From contig JAEUWP010000172.1 in assembly GCA_018524725.1 (NCBI GenBank), positions 1-53,569 on the forward strand: a DNA stretch of 53,569 nucleotides, given 5' to 3'. The translations under genes were made by a program, and so were the position numbers. Under the pieces are notes generated by a model. That model was not told the origin of the DNA. It saw only the letters and a list, made by a program, of their open reading frames with translations, and searched no databases. The first letter of the stretch is position 1. The number at the start of each line of letters is the position of its first letter. This stretch comes from Podaxis mareebaensis (lineage: Eukaryota; Basidiomycota; Agaricomycetes; Agaricales; Agaricaceae). Below, one piece after another: positions 11,481-24,497 of the stretch.

Positions 11481-12512
11481 TCATGAGTCTCTCAAAGTTG
11501 TGGCCTCGATCGTATGCTCCCATAACTTCTGTCGCTGCTCCTGAGTACCGTGAAACGCCTTGGTCTTCAAATCCTCGCCTGATGACGATAGCTGATGACC
11601 GCCCCTCCCGTGGTTAAAGACGCCCGCCCACATGTTCCTCGCACATTGACTAGGCGAGGCCGCAAAAGGGTAAAGTAAAACATTGAGAATAGGCCCCGCA
11701 ACCTGAAGAACCTTCGAGTCCGAGGAGGAAAGGATATTTGTGCGCACCCCACCAGGAAACGCGTGGATGAAAGTGAGCTCTGGGTTGCGCGAAGCAAATT
11801 CCTATTCGAGAAGTGAGCTTCAAGATACCGTAGACAAAGGGCTGGGAGAACTTACATCAACCATCAAATCGTTATATGTCGCAGCGTGCGATGCGGCTCG
11901 GGTGAGCGAATAAGTCTTCTTTAAACCAAGATCCTCCATATCAATTTCGCCTTTTCCCATCCCAGCACTAAATACCGAGATAACCTTGGCGTCCTCCTTG
12001 TCATCACTCGCCCTCCTGAGAGCAGGCAACAACTCATCAATAAACTTCCACCGTGAATAATAATGCGCAGCAAGTTTCTTATCTAGACCCTCCTCGGTCT
12101 CGTCTCTTCCCTTCGTCGACATGAACCCCGCCGTGAGCACAAGGAAATTGATTTTCGGGTGACGAGAGAGAATTTCTTGAGTCGTGGCATGAACATTCTT
12201 CATCCGGGTGACGTCGCATTGAATAAATTCATGCTTGACCTGAGAGTTCGTGGGCTTTGGTAAGTGAGAGAGGATCTCCTCTGCTGCAGCACGGTTCCGT
12301 CCAATGATGATGATGCTTGCATTTCCGTTTGTGTAACGGGCCAAGGCATCTACCATTCCACGTCCAATGCCCGCAGTACCGCCAACAAAGACAGCCACGG
12401 GAGGATAGTTAGGGGAATATCGGATAGATGGTGGAGGATACAGGAGTCTGTAGGTAGCGCCTATAACCATACCTATAGCCACGTATTTGAGAGCTGGCGA
12501 GATTCTTTGCAT
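11481..12512 (-). CDS. Membrane-anchored short-chain dehydrogenase-like protein, copy 1
   Basis: Two exons, joined by an intron after YNDLMVD and continuing EFASRNPELTFIHAFPG. An N-terminal hydrophobic segment (about residues 8-26, LKYVAIGMVIGATYRLLY) suggests a membrane anchor. The Rossmann nucleotide site VAVFVGGTAGIGRG, IIIIGRNRAAAE, the CDVTRMKNV block and the FPGGVRT motif are present, so this is an SDR fold that probably binds NAD(P). At the usual YxxxK catalytic position it reads YNDLM, so the lysine is replaced by methionine; a serine remains in VFSAG. Activity may be altered or lost, or a different lysine may serve. It lies about 230 bp from a same-strand paralog (copy 2), indicating tandem duplication. 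Substrate unknown. Confidence 0.88.
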
Positions 12513-12743
12513 AGTAGGTCGAGGCAGCTATGGTTAAGTACCGAGAGGCACTAATATACAGGTCCGCTTGCAAAGCTTGTACGAGGAAGCCGGCGCCTGA
12601 CGCGTACACATGGGCGGCGAAGGCGACGCGTTCGGCTGGCATCTGTCCCCGGATCAGCAGACGTGTGCTAGCCGATTAATTAATTAATACTAATCAAACA
12701 TCCATACATCAAAACGAATACCCTACAGCACCTCATTGTACAA

Positions 12744-13812
12744 TCATACTCGCGTTGCCTCAATCGTGTGTTCCCACAATTTCTTCTTCGCCTCTTCGCT
12801 ACCAAAGTAACGCCACTTCCCTAAATCCTCGCCCTTGGAACCTGTCCTAAATGCACCCTTTGTACTGTTGAACACAGCATGCCACATGTATTCTCCGCAC
12901 TCCTCGGGCGACACAGTGACGGGGCGCAGAATTGTATTCACAACCGGATGCAGCAAGTTGAGGAGTTTAGTATCGGATTTCTCCAAGAGGGATGTACGAA
13001 CAGCACCAGGATACCCGTGGATGAAAGTTACACTGGGATTTGAGTCATAAAAAGCCTAACAATCTGTGTTAGCTGTGACTGGAGAAATGAGACCTGCAAC
13101 GCACCTCCAACATCAAGTCGTTGTATGTAGGGGCTTGGAGAGCAGCATTGGTGACGGAGAAAGTCTTTTTGAGACCAAGGTCATCCAAATTGATCTCTCC
13201 ACCCTTGCCCGGGGCGAGAACGGAAAACACCTTCGCATCTTCTCCATCCGCGCTCGCTTTATTCAAGGAGGGGAGTAAATCCTTGATAAACTTCCAGCGC
13301 GAATAGTAATGCACAGCCAGTTTGGTGTCCAAACCCTCTTCCGTCTCATCCCGACCTTTCATAGTCATGACACCAGTGGACAAGACCAGGAAGTTGATCT
13401 TGGGATAACGTGCAAGGATGTCTGCCGTTGCGGCCTGGACGTTCTTCATTCGGGTAACGTCGCAATGAATGAAGTCACGTTTATACGTCTGGTCGACGGG
13501 CTGAGGAAGTTGGGAGAAGATACTCTCCGCAGCATTCCGATTGCGTCCAATAATGGCTATGTCAGATTTCCCTTGAGTATACCGTCCGAACACCTCAACC
13601 ATTCCGCGCCCGATCCCAGATGTCCCACCCACAAAGACGGCGACGGGTGTGTACTTGGGCTGAAATGCCGCGTTCGTTTTTCGGACGAGAGAAAGTGAAG
13701 GCATGGTGAGAGAAACAACGGAAAGTGCGATGACACCAACCAAGACAGCAAGAATCACCTGGCCAAGAGGAGAGTCGTTAAACATAAAGCTTTGAGCTTC
13801 CACGATGTGCAC
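12744..13812 (-). CDS. Membrane-anchored short-chain dehydrogenase-like protein, copy 2
   Basis: Tandem paralog of the gene at 11481-12512, with the intron at the equivalent place (after YNDLMLE, continuing AFYDSNPSVTFIHGYPG). It has an N-terminal transmembrane segment (VILAVLVGVIALSVVSL), the nucleotide site VAVFVGGTSGIGRG, IAIIGRNRNAAE, CDVTRMKNV and the YPGAVRT motif. The active site departs further from the SDR norm: YNDLM replaces YxxxK, and the position aligning with the serine of copy 1 (VFSAG) reads VLAPG. NAD(P) binding is likely, classical SDR catalysis doubtful. The first in-frame ATG gives MHIVEAQSF; an ATG at MFNDSPL is also possible. Confidence 0.88.
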
Positions 13813-14672
13813 GGTTCTGGCGGATATGTTGGGATTAGTCAGATATCCCAGCGTGCCCTTCCCGCGTTTTGGGGGTTCCTGCGCGTACTCGGTTTGGGCA
13901 CAGGCACAGATACACCTCCCACAGCGGGATCTCGGGTGTGGTGTGTACAGACTATCTAATGCTTTGAACTCTGAGGAATTTGAACCTTGAGGCTCGCCCC
14001 GGGCCCGGGATGGTCGCCGAGTCGATGATTGATTGTTTATTTGGTCCTGCTTATTTATACTTAAAGGTAATACATTTTGAATGGAACAAATAGCGACATG
14101 TCTCCAGGGTGGGCGTTGGCTCTTGTCTTCTTCCGCTCATGAGATTCATTTCGTTCGGACATTGATTTCTGATGTCGTCCATCTCGTAATGATTAATGAA
14201 CTCATCACAATGATTGGCTGGATCCCATATGGTAAACCCCTTCTTTGGAAAAGTCGACAAGGAATGGAGGCAAATAGGAAGGTTAGGCAGTTTACTAACC
14301 CTGCCTGATGCCAAAATGCTCTCTGGAAAAGGTCAAGACGCGCTGTTGTGACTTTATAATGTGACTTTGTATGATGGACTTCTCTGGGGTTCTCCAGCCC
14401 TCCAAGGGGATACCCACTCACTCTTCCCACTCACTCCGGCCAAGACCTACCTTCTATTGTCAACTGGGTTTGCGGTTGCGGGCGCAACCAGTTGGTTTCA
14501 ATATTTCAAATCAAGCTGGATACCCACAACTGCCTGGCTTCACCTCCAACCACCAACAGTGAAGTGTTGGGGGAAAACTGAAGGCACCTGACTACCAACT
14601 CCGACTTTCCAGGTTATTATCCGCGTCGCGAACATCTGACTCTTCATGTTGATCCATACCGTTTCATAAACC
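13813..14672. other. Intergenic, divergent promoter region
   Basis: About 860 bp between the second dehydrogenase (minus) and the F-box-like gene (plus), so it should carry both promoters. Small open frames here do not resemble known proteins. A GC-rich patch (gccccgggcccggg, near 13996) is the only conspicuous element. Confidence 0.45.
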
Positions 14673-16057
14673 ATGGTACATCTAATCCTCCCCCTGGAGA
14701 TTCTCGATGAAATCATTCGGCTTTCCCCAAAGCCGGCGCAACTTTCGCTTTGCAGAACTTCTCACCTTCTTCGTTCCTTGACTACACGTTCATTATACAC
14801 CAATGTTTCTCCGGGTACCTCTTCTTCCTTGATGCAATTATGCGCTACCTTACGTTCAAATTTAATGGCCGCCGCTTGTGTTAAACGTCTCTCGATATCG
14901 TACATGTGAGTATTTCCGGTATCCAAGTGTGGCGCTACGTCAAATGATGTTTCTTGAATCATCCTAGGCCAATGGAACCACCTAATACTGTCTATTTGGC
15001 TTCCTTCTACCACAACCTGAAGAATGCTCTTCTCAATCTTTCCAATCTACAAGATTTTCAACTCCTCGTTCCCGATCCGCACTTCAACCATACCCTCTTC
15101 TCTGTCACTGTCACCCCTCTTCGGTTCCCCTCACTTCGACACTTCGAGACCTACCTTCCCCTCACCACTCCGCTCCTTGACTTTATCCAACGGCATCCAA
15201 AGCTCGTATACCTTGAGGTATCTCACTACGAGAACTTCGGCTCAGGTGAAATCACCTCCGCACGCCTCGAACGTCATCGGACTCACCGAAAGTCGGCGCT
15301 TCATAACCTCCATCACTTCGTTGGCAACAGCGCTTACATGACATCGCTGACGCCCGCTTACCCCTTACCACTACGATCCGCTTATCTCATCTGGGATGCC
15401 GCTCGGGAATGCCAGGGTCCGATAAGGTCCCTTGCCCACGCATCGTCATATACGTTGAATGTTCTAACCTGTCGTCGAAGAGGGTGGAATGTGGACCTTG
15501 TTGGACACATCTCCTCATATTTGTCGGATATCTATGTGTTGCAAATCATCAATGTCTTAGTGACAAACACGCCGCTGTCCCAGGTAGGTATCCTGTTCGA
15601 ATCGATCCTAGGGTCTCGTTGTTGATAATATCCAGGCTTTTCAGGACGATATCGCTCACTATCTAACCCGGTTTCGGAGGCTCCAACACCTGAAAATTAC
15701 GTGTGAGGTGCAATGGTGTCCAACGGAGGTTCGCTGCGATCTCGATCGGGAATTATCAATCGTGATGGATTGGGGAGCAACTTGCCCATCCCTCATGGTC
15801 ATCATTCTTCCACGTAAGCATCTCACATCTTTCTAAGTCCCTGGGTTCCTTTCTCACCGAAGAACATAGATTCGGAACCTACCATTGAATGGCGCAGAAT
15901 CGCAGACAACATTTGGGTCCCTATCGACGTCTTGTCCAATGAGACTGCGCGAAGGTGGCTCAGGGATTCGGTACGGGGTCGGAAGTACCCACGGACACTC
16001 AAGAATTTCAAGCAGCTCGAGGATCACCTGTTACATTCGCACTCTTCGAGTCCTTGA
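14673..16057 (+). CDS. F-box-like protein
   Basis: Four exons. The start at 14673 gives MVHLILPLEILDEIIRL, then SLCRTSHLLRSLTTRSLYTNV, the classic order of a basidiomycete F-box (LPxEIL...C..S..L...L). Intron 1 splits the ATG of SYM/PMEPPNT near 14907. The middle contains leucine-rich blocks (NLQDFQLLVPDPHF, FPSLRHFETYL, HPKLVYLEVSHY). Intron 2 follows TPLSQ (about 15589), and a further short intron joins VIILP to HSEPTIEWRRIADN. It ends HSHSSSP with TGA at 16055-16057. Such proteins usually act as substrate adaptors of SCF ubiquitin ligases; the target is unknown. Many related F-box genes occur in Agaricomycete genomes. Confidence 0.75.
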
Positions 16058-16967
16058 CCGCAGCAGGATAATAGTTCAACACTTGCTTTTAGATAGCTGT
16101 TCCTGGTTGTTCGTTCACACTTATCCTACTGGAATTTGCCAAGAATCGATTCGTTGCTTCGGATTATATTTGTGATGTGGTTCTTCACGCCACTTTGGCT
16201 CCGGGAAATTCAGCTTCCCGGATATCGGAAATGGTTGAATACTAAGGTTAATTGTGTGTGTGCAATTACGCTTGGTATCTTCCTTCAAAACTTGTTATCA
16301 TTTAGGTCCGCCCCCCATGACGTGAGTTATATCTCTGGATATCGGTGAGATTGGAGTCGATAATTGTTCGTGACTTCGGTAGCATTTGAGAATCCCATCC
16401 AAAAATAAATGGGTAACACAGTCATCTTCGAATCTAAACACCCCCACTGACCACATGGCAGTTCTGATTCATGACCCGGGTTCTGCATGTTGGGTCTCTC
16501 CTGTGACACAATGTCGTTCATGCATACGTCGTATGATAGAGGGGTTGTGATAGCGCCGACCGTTTCGGAACTTCAAGTTCCCCCTTGGAGATAAACTACG
16601 TAGCCTATAACCGGATACTCTCGGTACACGGGTGGCGTGGACTGTGAATCGCCTTTTTTGTTCACCGCAAGGTTTCTGTGCTCCTGATAAGTACATGGAA
16701 TGGACTGCGTCGGAAGTCGTAGGAATTTGTTGATGTCTTCGTTCATATTTAGTCGTTGAATAACGGTCGTGTACAGTCATCGGAAGAGGTCCAGATACCC
16801 GTAAATACCCTACCAAAGGTGGCCGGGAATAGAGGACACAAAGTCAACCGAATGGGACATCCACGTTCAAAAAATAGGTTTAACACACATCCTTTAACAT
16901 CGAAGGCCACATCATTAAAACAAAAGGCTACATCATAAATGATCCGAGGAGAATCCATAAAAAGATA
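16058..16967. other. Intergenic between convergent genes
   Basis: About 900 bp between the F-box-like gene (plus) and the peptide transporter (minus), both ending here, so it holds their 3' UTRs. An imperfect direct repeat (aggccacatcat, then aggctacatcat) lies at about 16900-16940. No coding feature recognised. Confidence 0.45.
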
Positions 16968-19491
16968 TCATGCTTTCGCTTCCTCACCGAGATGCCCTCC
17001 GCTTAAGTTGTTAAGCTTATCTTCCTCCTTGTCCAGCTTCCTCACGGTGATCCAGAAGAAAATACCCGCGACAATAGCGAGAACTCCCATGACGCCATAA
17101 TTCCAAACCAATAATGGGTCACTGGATAAAGCTAAATATCGGTCGTGAGCCTCTTTGTATCGACGCCAACTAGAAGAGCCAAACTCACAAACGAAGGCTT
17201 CGCCTAATGCAGATGCGATTGCGGACGTGAACAAGAAAACGGCCATAACCAAAGACCGCATGTTCTTCGGAGCTTTGGTGAATGCATACTCCAGACCTGT
17301 AATCGAAGCAAATATTTCACTGAACGCAATCAAGACGTATCTGGAGTGAAGGCGTTGAGTGCGAACGTTGAATAGTGAAGGGTTTGGAGCACTCACGATC
17401 CTGATTGTATCCAAACGTTCAAAGGAGAAACAAGGGCGTTGCCTTCGGCATCTTGACATGTCGCAGCCGAATAGTGACAAGGATTTGTCTAAAAGAATAG
17501 GGTTGTTAACAATCGAATAGTAGTGAAGGAGATGTACTTGCCTTGTAGATATAGTGCTGTAATACTAGCGACAGGTAAGTTAACAGCAGAACAAATATAG
17601 AAAACTGAGGAACCAACTAGCAGCCCACGCCATGGCCATGGCACCTGGAGTTGATCAGATACGGGTTGTCATTGAAATACGTTGAGCTCACCTGTTACGA
17701 AGCCTAAAGTAATTCTCTTCAGGGGGAAGAAATTGATTCCAACTCTGCGTAGTCCCGGATAGATCTCATCATGGGCTCAGGACATCGTTGTTTGGGCTAA
17801 TCGAAGGTCACTCACAATAAGATCACAGATGGGTATGAAGATAATCAGAGCGATGGGGTCGAGGTTGGACAGAATGTCATTGGGTACTCCATGCGTTGAC
17901 ATAGTAGCGGCCTGTGAAATCAGATTGGCGTTGATTTGGTTGTAAGTAAGCCCTAGGGAATAGGTCAGACTGATAAATAGCATGGTATGATCTTTGAAAA
18001 TCACTCACAGTAAACTGGGAACCAACAGAACACAGCGCAAGCTTTGAATCCTCTTCGTACTTCATCAACCCACTGATCATCAAAAGTCATCCATTTCGGC
18101 CTATCCTTCTCGTTTATCTTGCTGGGCTTCGCGTTTTCCCAGAAATCGTTCGCTCGAAGATTTCGCCATGTCTTTACGGGGTTAAGGCTCCACCGGCCTC
18201 TGGCGGCATAGTTCCATAATTTAAGTGTTGTGGAAAATACAGATCCGGTAGGCGGTGTTCTGACATAGCGATGCCGTCCATAGAAGAGGACGATCGGGCA
18301 ACAGAGGAAGACAACCGTTGGTAAGGTATAAGCCAACCAGAAGCCTACGAACTGTGGATTCTATCAGATATGTGCGTTGTGTTTAAAAAGGTTGCCACGT
18401 ACCTTCTCGGCCTCGGTCATGCAGACCTGGCCAACAACAGCTCCAATATTGATGAATAGATAGAAATACTGTGATAATCAGTTGGCTTCACGGACGTTAA
18501 GAGATGATTAGCATACCATGTACATCCGGGAGACTGTCATAGGCGGATCGACTATGACTCTCTCACCGGTTTTGGTCGTAATCACAAACTGTTTGGTTCG
18601 TTTGTATTGCTCCGCAATCAAAGGAGAAATATTGGCCTTAAAGAGACCCGTCCCTTTGTTTCGCGTTAGACCTCATGAGCAGGAAGGAGGGTTGTTCTGC
18701 ACACCTAAGCCTGTGATGATCATGCCAACAACAAAGGCCCCGAGAGCACCCCTCGTTTCAATAACTCCTGGGACTGCCGATATAATCAAGATGATGTGTC
18801 CGACAAGGGCAACAGCTACCGCGACACAGACAGTGTTGAAGCGTCCCCAACGGGTATCTGCAATATAAGCCCCCACAAGGGGAGTAACATAGCACCTGGA
18901 GGTTCATGAGTGAACACCATCATGAGCATTTATTGAAATAAGGTATACCAAAACTGGTAGAAGGTGTTGAGACCGGTGGCCGTTCGCTGGCCCAGATTAA
19001 GGGCACCCGATTGTCCGTCCGCGCCTCCCGCACCTGTGTGAGAACCCGGTGGAAGCGGTTGTTGCATGAAATTTTGCTGTAATGGGTTAGCAAACGATAT
19101 TGATCTTGCCTTCCTGTATTTGTACGTACGAAGACGACCTGGGATCCATAGAACTAGCGGGTAACGTCAATCTAAACTTTTAAGTGAGCATAAAGCAATT
19201 GAACTCACGGAGAACCTTTCGGCGAGTTCTACAAAGGCGATGACTAAAAGTCCCGAATGAGTAGGGCAATGCGGGAGACGACGAAGGCTTACGATAAGCG
19301 TTCCAAGGAAGAGTATCAGCGACACGACGTAAAGTGGCTCGCTCCTCGTCAGTAGGGAATATAAGGCCGGAATGAATATCGTCCCCTTCCTCTTGGGGGA
19401 CACTTTCAACGCTGGGTGAAGGCTTTTCATCGTGTTCTTCGACCTTGCTGAGCGCGGCAAAGGCAGGGTCCTCGATACGAGCACCGGCCAT
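16968..19491 (-). CDS. ptr2: POT/PTR2-family proton-coupled oligopeptide transporter, copy 1
   Basis: More than ten exons. The start at 19491 gives MAGARIEDPAF; a cytosolic N-terminus with IFPTDEERATLRRVADTLPW precedes the first membrane segment. The POT signature VIAFVELAERFS is followed across an intron by FYGS, corresponding to the ExxERFxYY proton-coupling motif. Further blocks: GAYIADTRWGRFNT (second POT signature), GLFKANISPLIAEQY, FVGFWLAYTLPTVVF, WMTFDDQWVDEVRRG, LTYNQINANLISQAATM, and YAFTKAPKNMRSLVMAVFL. About 12 membrane helices are expected. It imports di/tripeptides at the plasma membrane. The last intron (gtgagt to atttag, 57 nt) is a multiple of three without an in-frame stop, so retention would add 19 residues. 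It diverges from its paralog at 21509. Confidence 0.9.
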
Positions 19492-21508
19492 GGCAGTAAA
19501 AGGGTATGAATACTAGGATTCGTAAGGAGTATATAGGAGGTTTTATAATGCGGAGCGGTGGACATTGTGGGGTGTCGAATTAATTTTATCATGGCTGGCT
19601 CCAATAGCTTGGGGAGAAACTTGCGCCTATAGAGCTCCAGTAACTGGCGGATGTTGTTATTTTTAGCCTTCATAATAGTTAGCTCAATCAAAAGAGGGTC
19701 CGGTGATAAACAGTCATCGTGTAACTTGGTCATTCTGTCACGCAGTGATAGGTCATGTTGTGTAGTTGAAAACGGCAGCTGGAATCGATGAACATTGTGA
19801 TAGAGAACGTCACGGATAGCGGGAGGGATATGCCTTATTTGCTGTCGTTCTTAAATAGCCTGGACCTCTAAGCCTATGGGTGGTGGGACATGAGGTGGCG
19901 GAATAGAAACAGGAGATTCACCGTAAACAGGTCGTATTCGGCAAGGCCTGTGGTTTTGTGGTGGTCGGCGATATCCGACAGGCCCCATGACCACCAACGG
20001 CCAGTCATCCCACAGGGTCGCGTTTTGCTCCTCACATTCTCAAGGCTTTCGTTTCTATGCTGGTAGCCATCAAGAATACAGCCATCGATCCTCGCAGCTT
20101 TGACCATCATAAGTTGTCTTTACCGACTCCCATGTCTTGTCCTCTCGGGCCTCTCTATACTGGCTAAAAGGTCCTCTTCCCCAGTGGCCTTTGAGTTTTC
20201 GGTTGGATCTTCTGGTTGGTCAGGGTATTCGCTATGCTTGGTTTTACATCCATTTTCTCGCAACTGAGCTCGAATATCGTGCTACGGGCGTGTCTTGCCT
20301 GTTCTTGGACGTCTGCGAGTAACTTTGGAAGAGCTTGGAGGCATATGAATCGAGTATGCCATTGCCATGATCGGGTTTGATGGTCGAGGGGTATATTTCG
20401 CCGCTTTCTACATTTCCCGCAACATCAGAAGCTGTCTCATATAGTCTTCTCCAGTTCCTTCTAGTCATACGAGTGGCGACTTCCGATAACCCTCGGCGTT
20501 CGGCCATGGTTACATGCTACTATTTCAAGCGATGTAACCGCCCGTTTCCTGTCTTCCTGCTTCGGGCGTACTGCGTATCTTCAATGAGAGCCGCGAATGG
20601 TGACACATTCCCACAACCGGACCATGGGTCAGTGCCACCTCAGAACCTTCCTTTTCAAGACTTGCTATCCTTCCGACAATGACGCCTTTGCCGCTGATAT
20701 TTATGCGTTCCCTCTCGCGGTGACAATCAAAACCCCAACTAGACCTTCAGTCTTGTTCCTCCATATGACGATTTCTCCTTTTCTCGGAGCTTGCACTATT
20801 GTTGTATCCACTCACCCCGGAAAGGCAACATTTGACCATTCCCAAACTTTACGGGGGATGGTTCGGAGTAAAGAATACGCTAGGAACTAAGGAGGGAATC
20901 GCGATGCACCAAAGTGCACCTCGTGGATGGGCACACTCAAATGAGTTACTGGACCACAGCCGTCCTAAAATTAGTCCCAGGCACGCACGCTGGGAGAGTG
21001 GAACATCCACATGTTCACATCCAGTGACTAGACTATTCTCGCTCCATAAGACGTACTTATGGCCTTCCTGAGAGGCGAGGAGCATGTACGAAGTTGCCTC
21101 TCCGTTGCATCACAAAAGCAGCACTGGGCTGTCGGTTTCCTGACAACGAGTAGTCCGGATTCACGATACGGCCTTTTTCAGATAGGCATGGGAACTTGTC
21201 CCCAGGTTTCGAACGCCATACCCAGAACTTGACACTTATCGCTAACAAATCACCCACTCCAGGTCCTTGATCTATTTTTAGACCGGTCGCCTGTCAAACT
21301 CTTCGCAAGCACATGCAACTGTCCACCTTCTGAGTGCAACCGATTTGCGATTAGCTTCTATCAAGGAACTTGGGCCTACAGATGGGCAACTGATATAAAG
21401 TTGGACGCCCCCAGATCTCACGCGAGGCCACCTCACCAAAGACCTCTCCCTACCTCCCACCGATACCTCGCCTTGAGACATAGTGCTCTTCTGGGACTGA
21501 AAGAAACT
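19492..21508. promoter_or_regulatory. Shared 2-kb region between divergent peptide transporters
   Basis: The two POT genes are transcribed away from each other, so their promoters lie here. The spacing is long for a simple bidirectional promoter. Small open frames on both strands (for example 19874-20110 minus and 20377-20682 plus) show no recognisable family. I cannot identify nitrogen-regulator sites with confidence. Confidence 0.45.
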
Positions 21509-23897
21509 ATGGCGGCAGTACAACACGACGGCAATGCAATTGCTGCGATAAGCGAGGAAAAGCAACTCGAGGCGGAGAAACGCGACTTGGATTCAAGGAG
21601 TGCATCTGATGCTGGACCGGAATTGGACGGGATTCATGATGGACTCGAGTTTCCTACTGAAGAAGAGAAGCGAACCTTGCGGCGTGTGGCTGATACAATT
21701 CCGTGGAACGCCTACTGTAAGCGGCGCCACTTCTGGCTTCGTTCGGGTTGCTTAACTTTGTTCAGTGATTGCTGTTGTTGAACTGGCAGAGCGTTTCTCA
21801 GTGAGTATAAGGGCTAATAGTGCAAAAGTTATCTTATCTAATGCGCTCTAGTTCTATGGTTCCACCGTCGTCTTCGTGAGTTTCCAGTCGTTTGCTTATT
21901 TCTACTATATCTGAGTTTTTTGCTTCCAAAGACGAATTTCATTCAACAGCCGCTTCCTGAAGGCTCGCACACTGGAGCAGGTGGGTTGAACGGTCAAGCT
22001 GGTGCCTTAGGAATGGGTCAACGCGCTTCAACTGGTCTCACGACGTTCTACCAATTCTGGTATATGATCATGCCCATGAGAGTCTAGCTTATGCTGACCA
22101 CCATCCACTCCCAGGTGCTACGTGACACCGCTACTGGGTGCATACATCGCGGACACATACTGGGGCCGTTACAAGACAATCTGCGTCGCAGTCGCCATCG
22201 CTTTGGTTGGACATATCATCCTCATCGTTGCCGCCGTACCTGGCGTCATTGAACGCCAGAGCGCCATTGGTGCTTTCGTAGTCGCGTTGATTGTTATGGG
22301 CTTCGGTACGACACCTATCGCACACAATTCATCGGGAATACTGAGCGCTCTCCTAATACAGGTACCGGTTTGTTCAAGTCTAATATCTCACCCTTGATTG
22401 CGGAGCAATATCAACGCAAGAAATTGTTTGTCGTTACGACCAAGGATGGCGAACGAGTGATTGTTGACCCTGCTATGACTGTGTCTCGGGTTTACATGGT
22501 AAGTCTAGTACCTTCATCTTCCACAAGAAGTTATGCTAATTTGTTCTTGATTAGTACTTTTACCTCTTCATCAACATTGGTGCTCTCGTGGGCCAGATTT
22601 CGATGACCTACTCCGAGAAGGTAAATCGTCAGCCTCATCTGGCTTCACTCCTTCTAACCTTCTTCCGCCAGTTTGTTGGTTTCTATCTTGCTTATACTCT
22701 TCCCACTGTTGTTTTCCTTCTCTGCCCCATCATCCTCCTGGCAGGTCGCAAAAGATATGTCCGCTCACCACCAACCGGATCCGTTCTTGCTACTGCTCTA
22801 CGTCTATGGGCTCGCGCTGCCAAAGGGCGCTGGAGTTGGAACCCCTACAGGTGCTACAAGAACATGACAACGGATGACTTCTGGGAAAACGTGAAACCCA
22901 GCAACATAAAAGGTGAAAAGCCCGCGTGGATGACTTTCGACGACAATTGGGTCGACGAAGTCCGGCGTGGACTGAAAGCCTGCAGTGTGTTCTGCTGGTT
23001 CCCACTTTATTGTAAGTCATTCCCGACCCGCCGTTTTGACCATCCAACACGATTGACACCAACGACCCATAGGGCTGACCTACAATCAACTGAACAATAA
23101 CTTAACTTCACAAGCCGCTACGATGTCAACACACGGTCTCCCTAATGATGTCTTGTCCAACCTGGACCCCTTCGCTCTCATCATTTTCATCCCTATCTGT
23201 GATCTGCTCGTGAGTTCTCCGTCCTTTGTCATCTAATATTTCCCTGAGTTGCATCCTGCTGCAAAAAATAGATTTACCCCGCCCTCCGCCGTGCTGGTAT
23301 CAACTTTAGCGCACTCAAGAAGATTACCCTTGGTTTCTTCACCGGTGCCGCTGCTATGGTCTGGGCAGCTGTCGTCCAGCACTACATTTACAAGACCAGC
23401 CCGTGTGGTTATCATGCTGCTGACTGTGATGAGGTCTCGCCACTCAATGTCTGGATTCAAACTGGATCGTGAGCATCGTCTGTTTCTTCCCAGTATGCCT
23501 GATATTGACTGGTCCATCATCTATAGTTATGTCCTGATCGCGTTCAGCGAAATCTTCGCCTCAATCACTGGGCTGGAGTACGCCTTCACCAAAGCACCCA
23601 AAAATATGAAGTCTTTGGTCATGGCCGTTTTCTTATTCACTTCCGCCCTCGCTTCCGCCCTTGGCGAAGCCTTCGTTTGTACGTAGCAGCTTACCCTCGG
23701 GTGTTGGAAGCAACTGACATTATCGCTTAATAGCCCTTTCCTCGGACCCTCTGCTCGTGTGGAACTATAGTGTTATGGGTGTTATCGCTTTTATTACCGG
23801 AATCCTTGTCTGGATTTCCGTGTACCGATTGGATGCCCAAGAAGATGAGCTGAACAACCTCGTCGAAGGTCACATGAAGGACCCGAACAGCCAGTGA
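21509..23897 (+). CDS. ptr2: POT/PTR2-family proton-coupled oligopeptide transporter, copy 2
   Basis: Paralog of the gene at 16968-19491, with very similar exon structure. I chose the ATG at 21509 (MAAVQHDGNAIAA) because copy 1 has a similar-length N-terminus; an in-frame ATG at 21401 would add 36 residues. Conserved blocks: FPTEEEKRTLRRVADTIPW, VELAERFS plus FYGST, GAYIADTYWGRYKT, GLFKSNISPLIAEQY, FVGFYLAYTLPTVVF, WMTFDDNWVDEVRRG, LTYNQLNNNLTSQAATM, and YAFTKAPKNMKSLVMAVFL. It ends DPNSQ with TGA at 23895-23897. Expected role: uptake of small peptides at the plasma membrane driven by protons. All key motifs look intact. The pair probably arose by inverted tandem duplication. Confidence 0.9.
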
Positions 23898-24497
23898 TTT
23901 GATTCCGCATAACTACATAATAATAACTAGCTTGCTCCTTCTGTTCTTCCCAGTTGTTGGATTGATATTGCTCATTGGTCACGTGTAGTGGAACGGGAAT
24001 ACAGCACGACTTCGCTTCTTTTCAGAGTGAACAGCCCGAGGAATGAAGCAAGAACCATGGTCTTTCCGAGGGGTCAGCGCTAGAATGTCCATTGAGTTTT
24101 GAATGGTAACCCATGTCAGTTCCCTACGAAATGATGTGAAACTTGCAGAATTTGAGAGGTGCGGGGATGTACACTTTAGATTGTATCTTGACGACGTGTC
24201 TGATCCAACACCACATTCTATCACACTCTCAACCAACTCGCTAAGTCACGCAACGAACTCAGGCATCGTTCGTGCAGAATAGTTCCGTAATCCGAAGGTA
24301 TCGGAATATAGACATGAAACTCGGTCAGTGAAGATTTAGCAATGATTCATAAATGACTTGCGAAGATTGCAAGATTCCACAGGATCATTTACCACGTTTA
24401 TCAAGGATGTGATATCTGAGCTCAACAATGGACCCTGACGAGCGGGTTCCGAAGTTCTACCTGCGCAGGTTGAGCCTACGACAGCGGCGATATATCT
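23898..24497. other. Intergenic, no gene recognised
   Basis: Downstream of the second peptide transporter and up to the kinase relic. Presumably holds the transporter's 3' UTR. Nothing else recognised. Confidence 0.4.
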
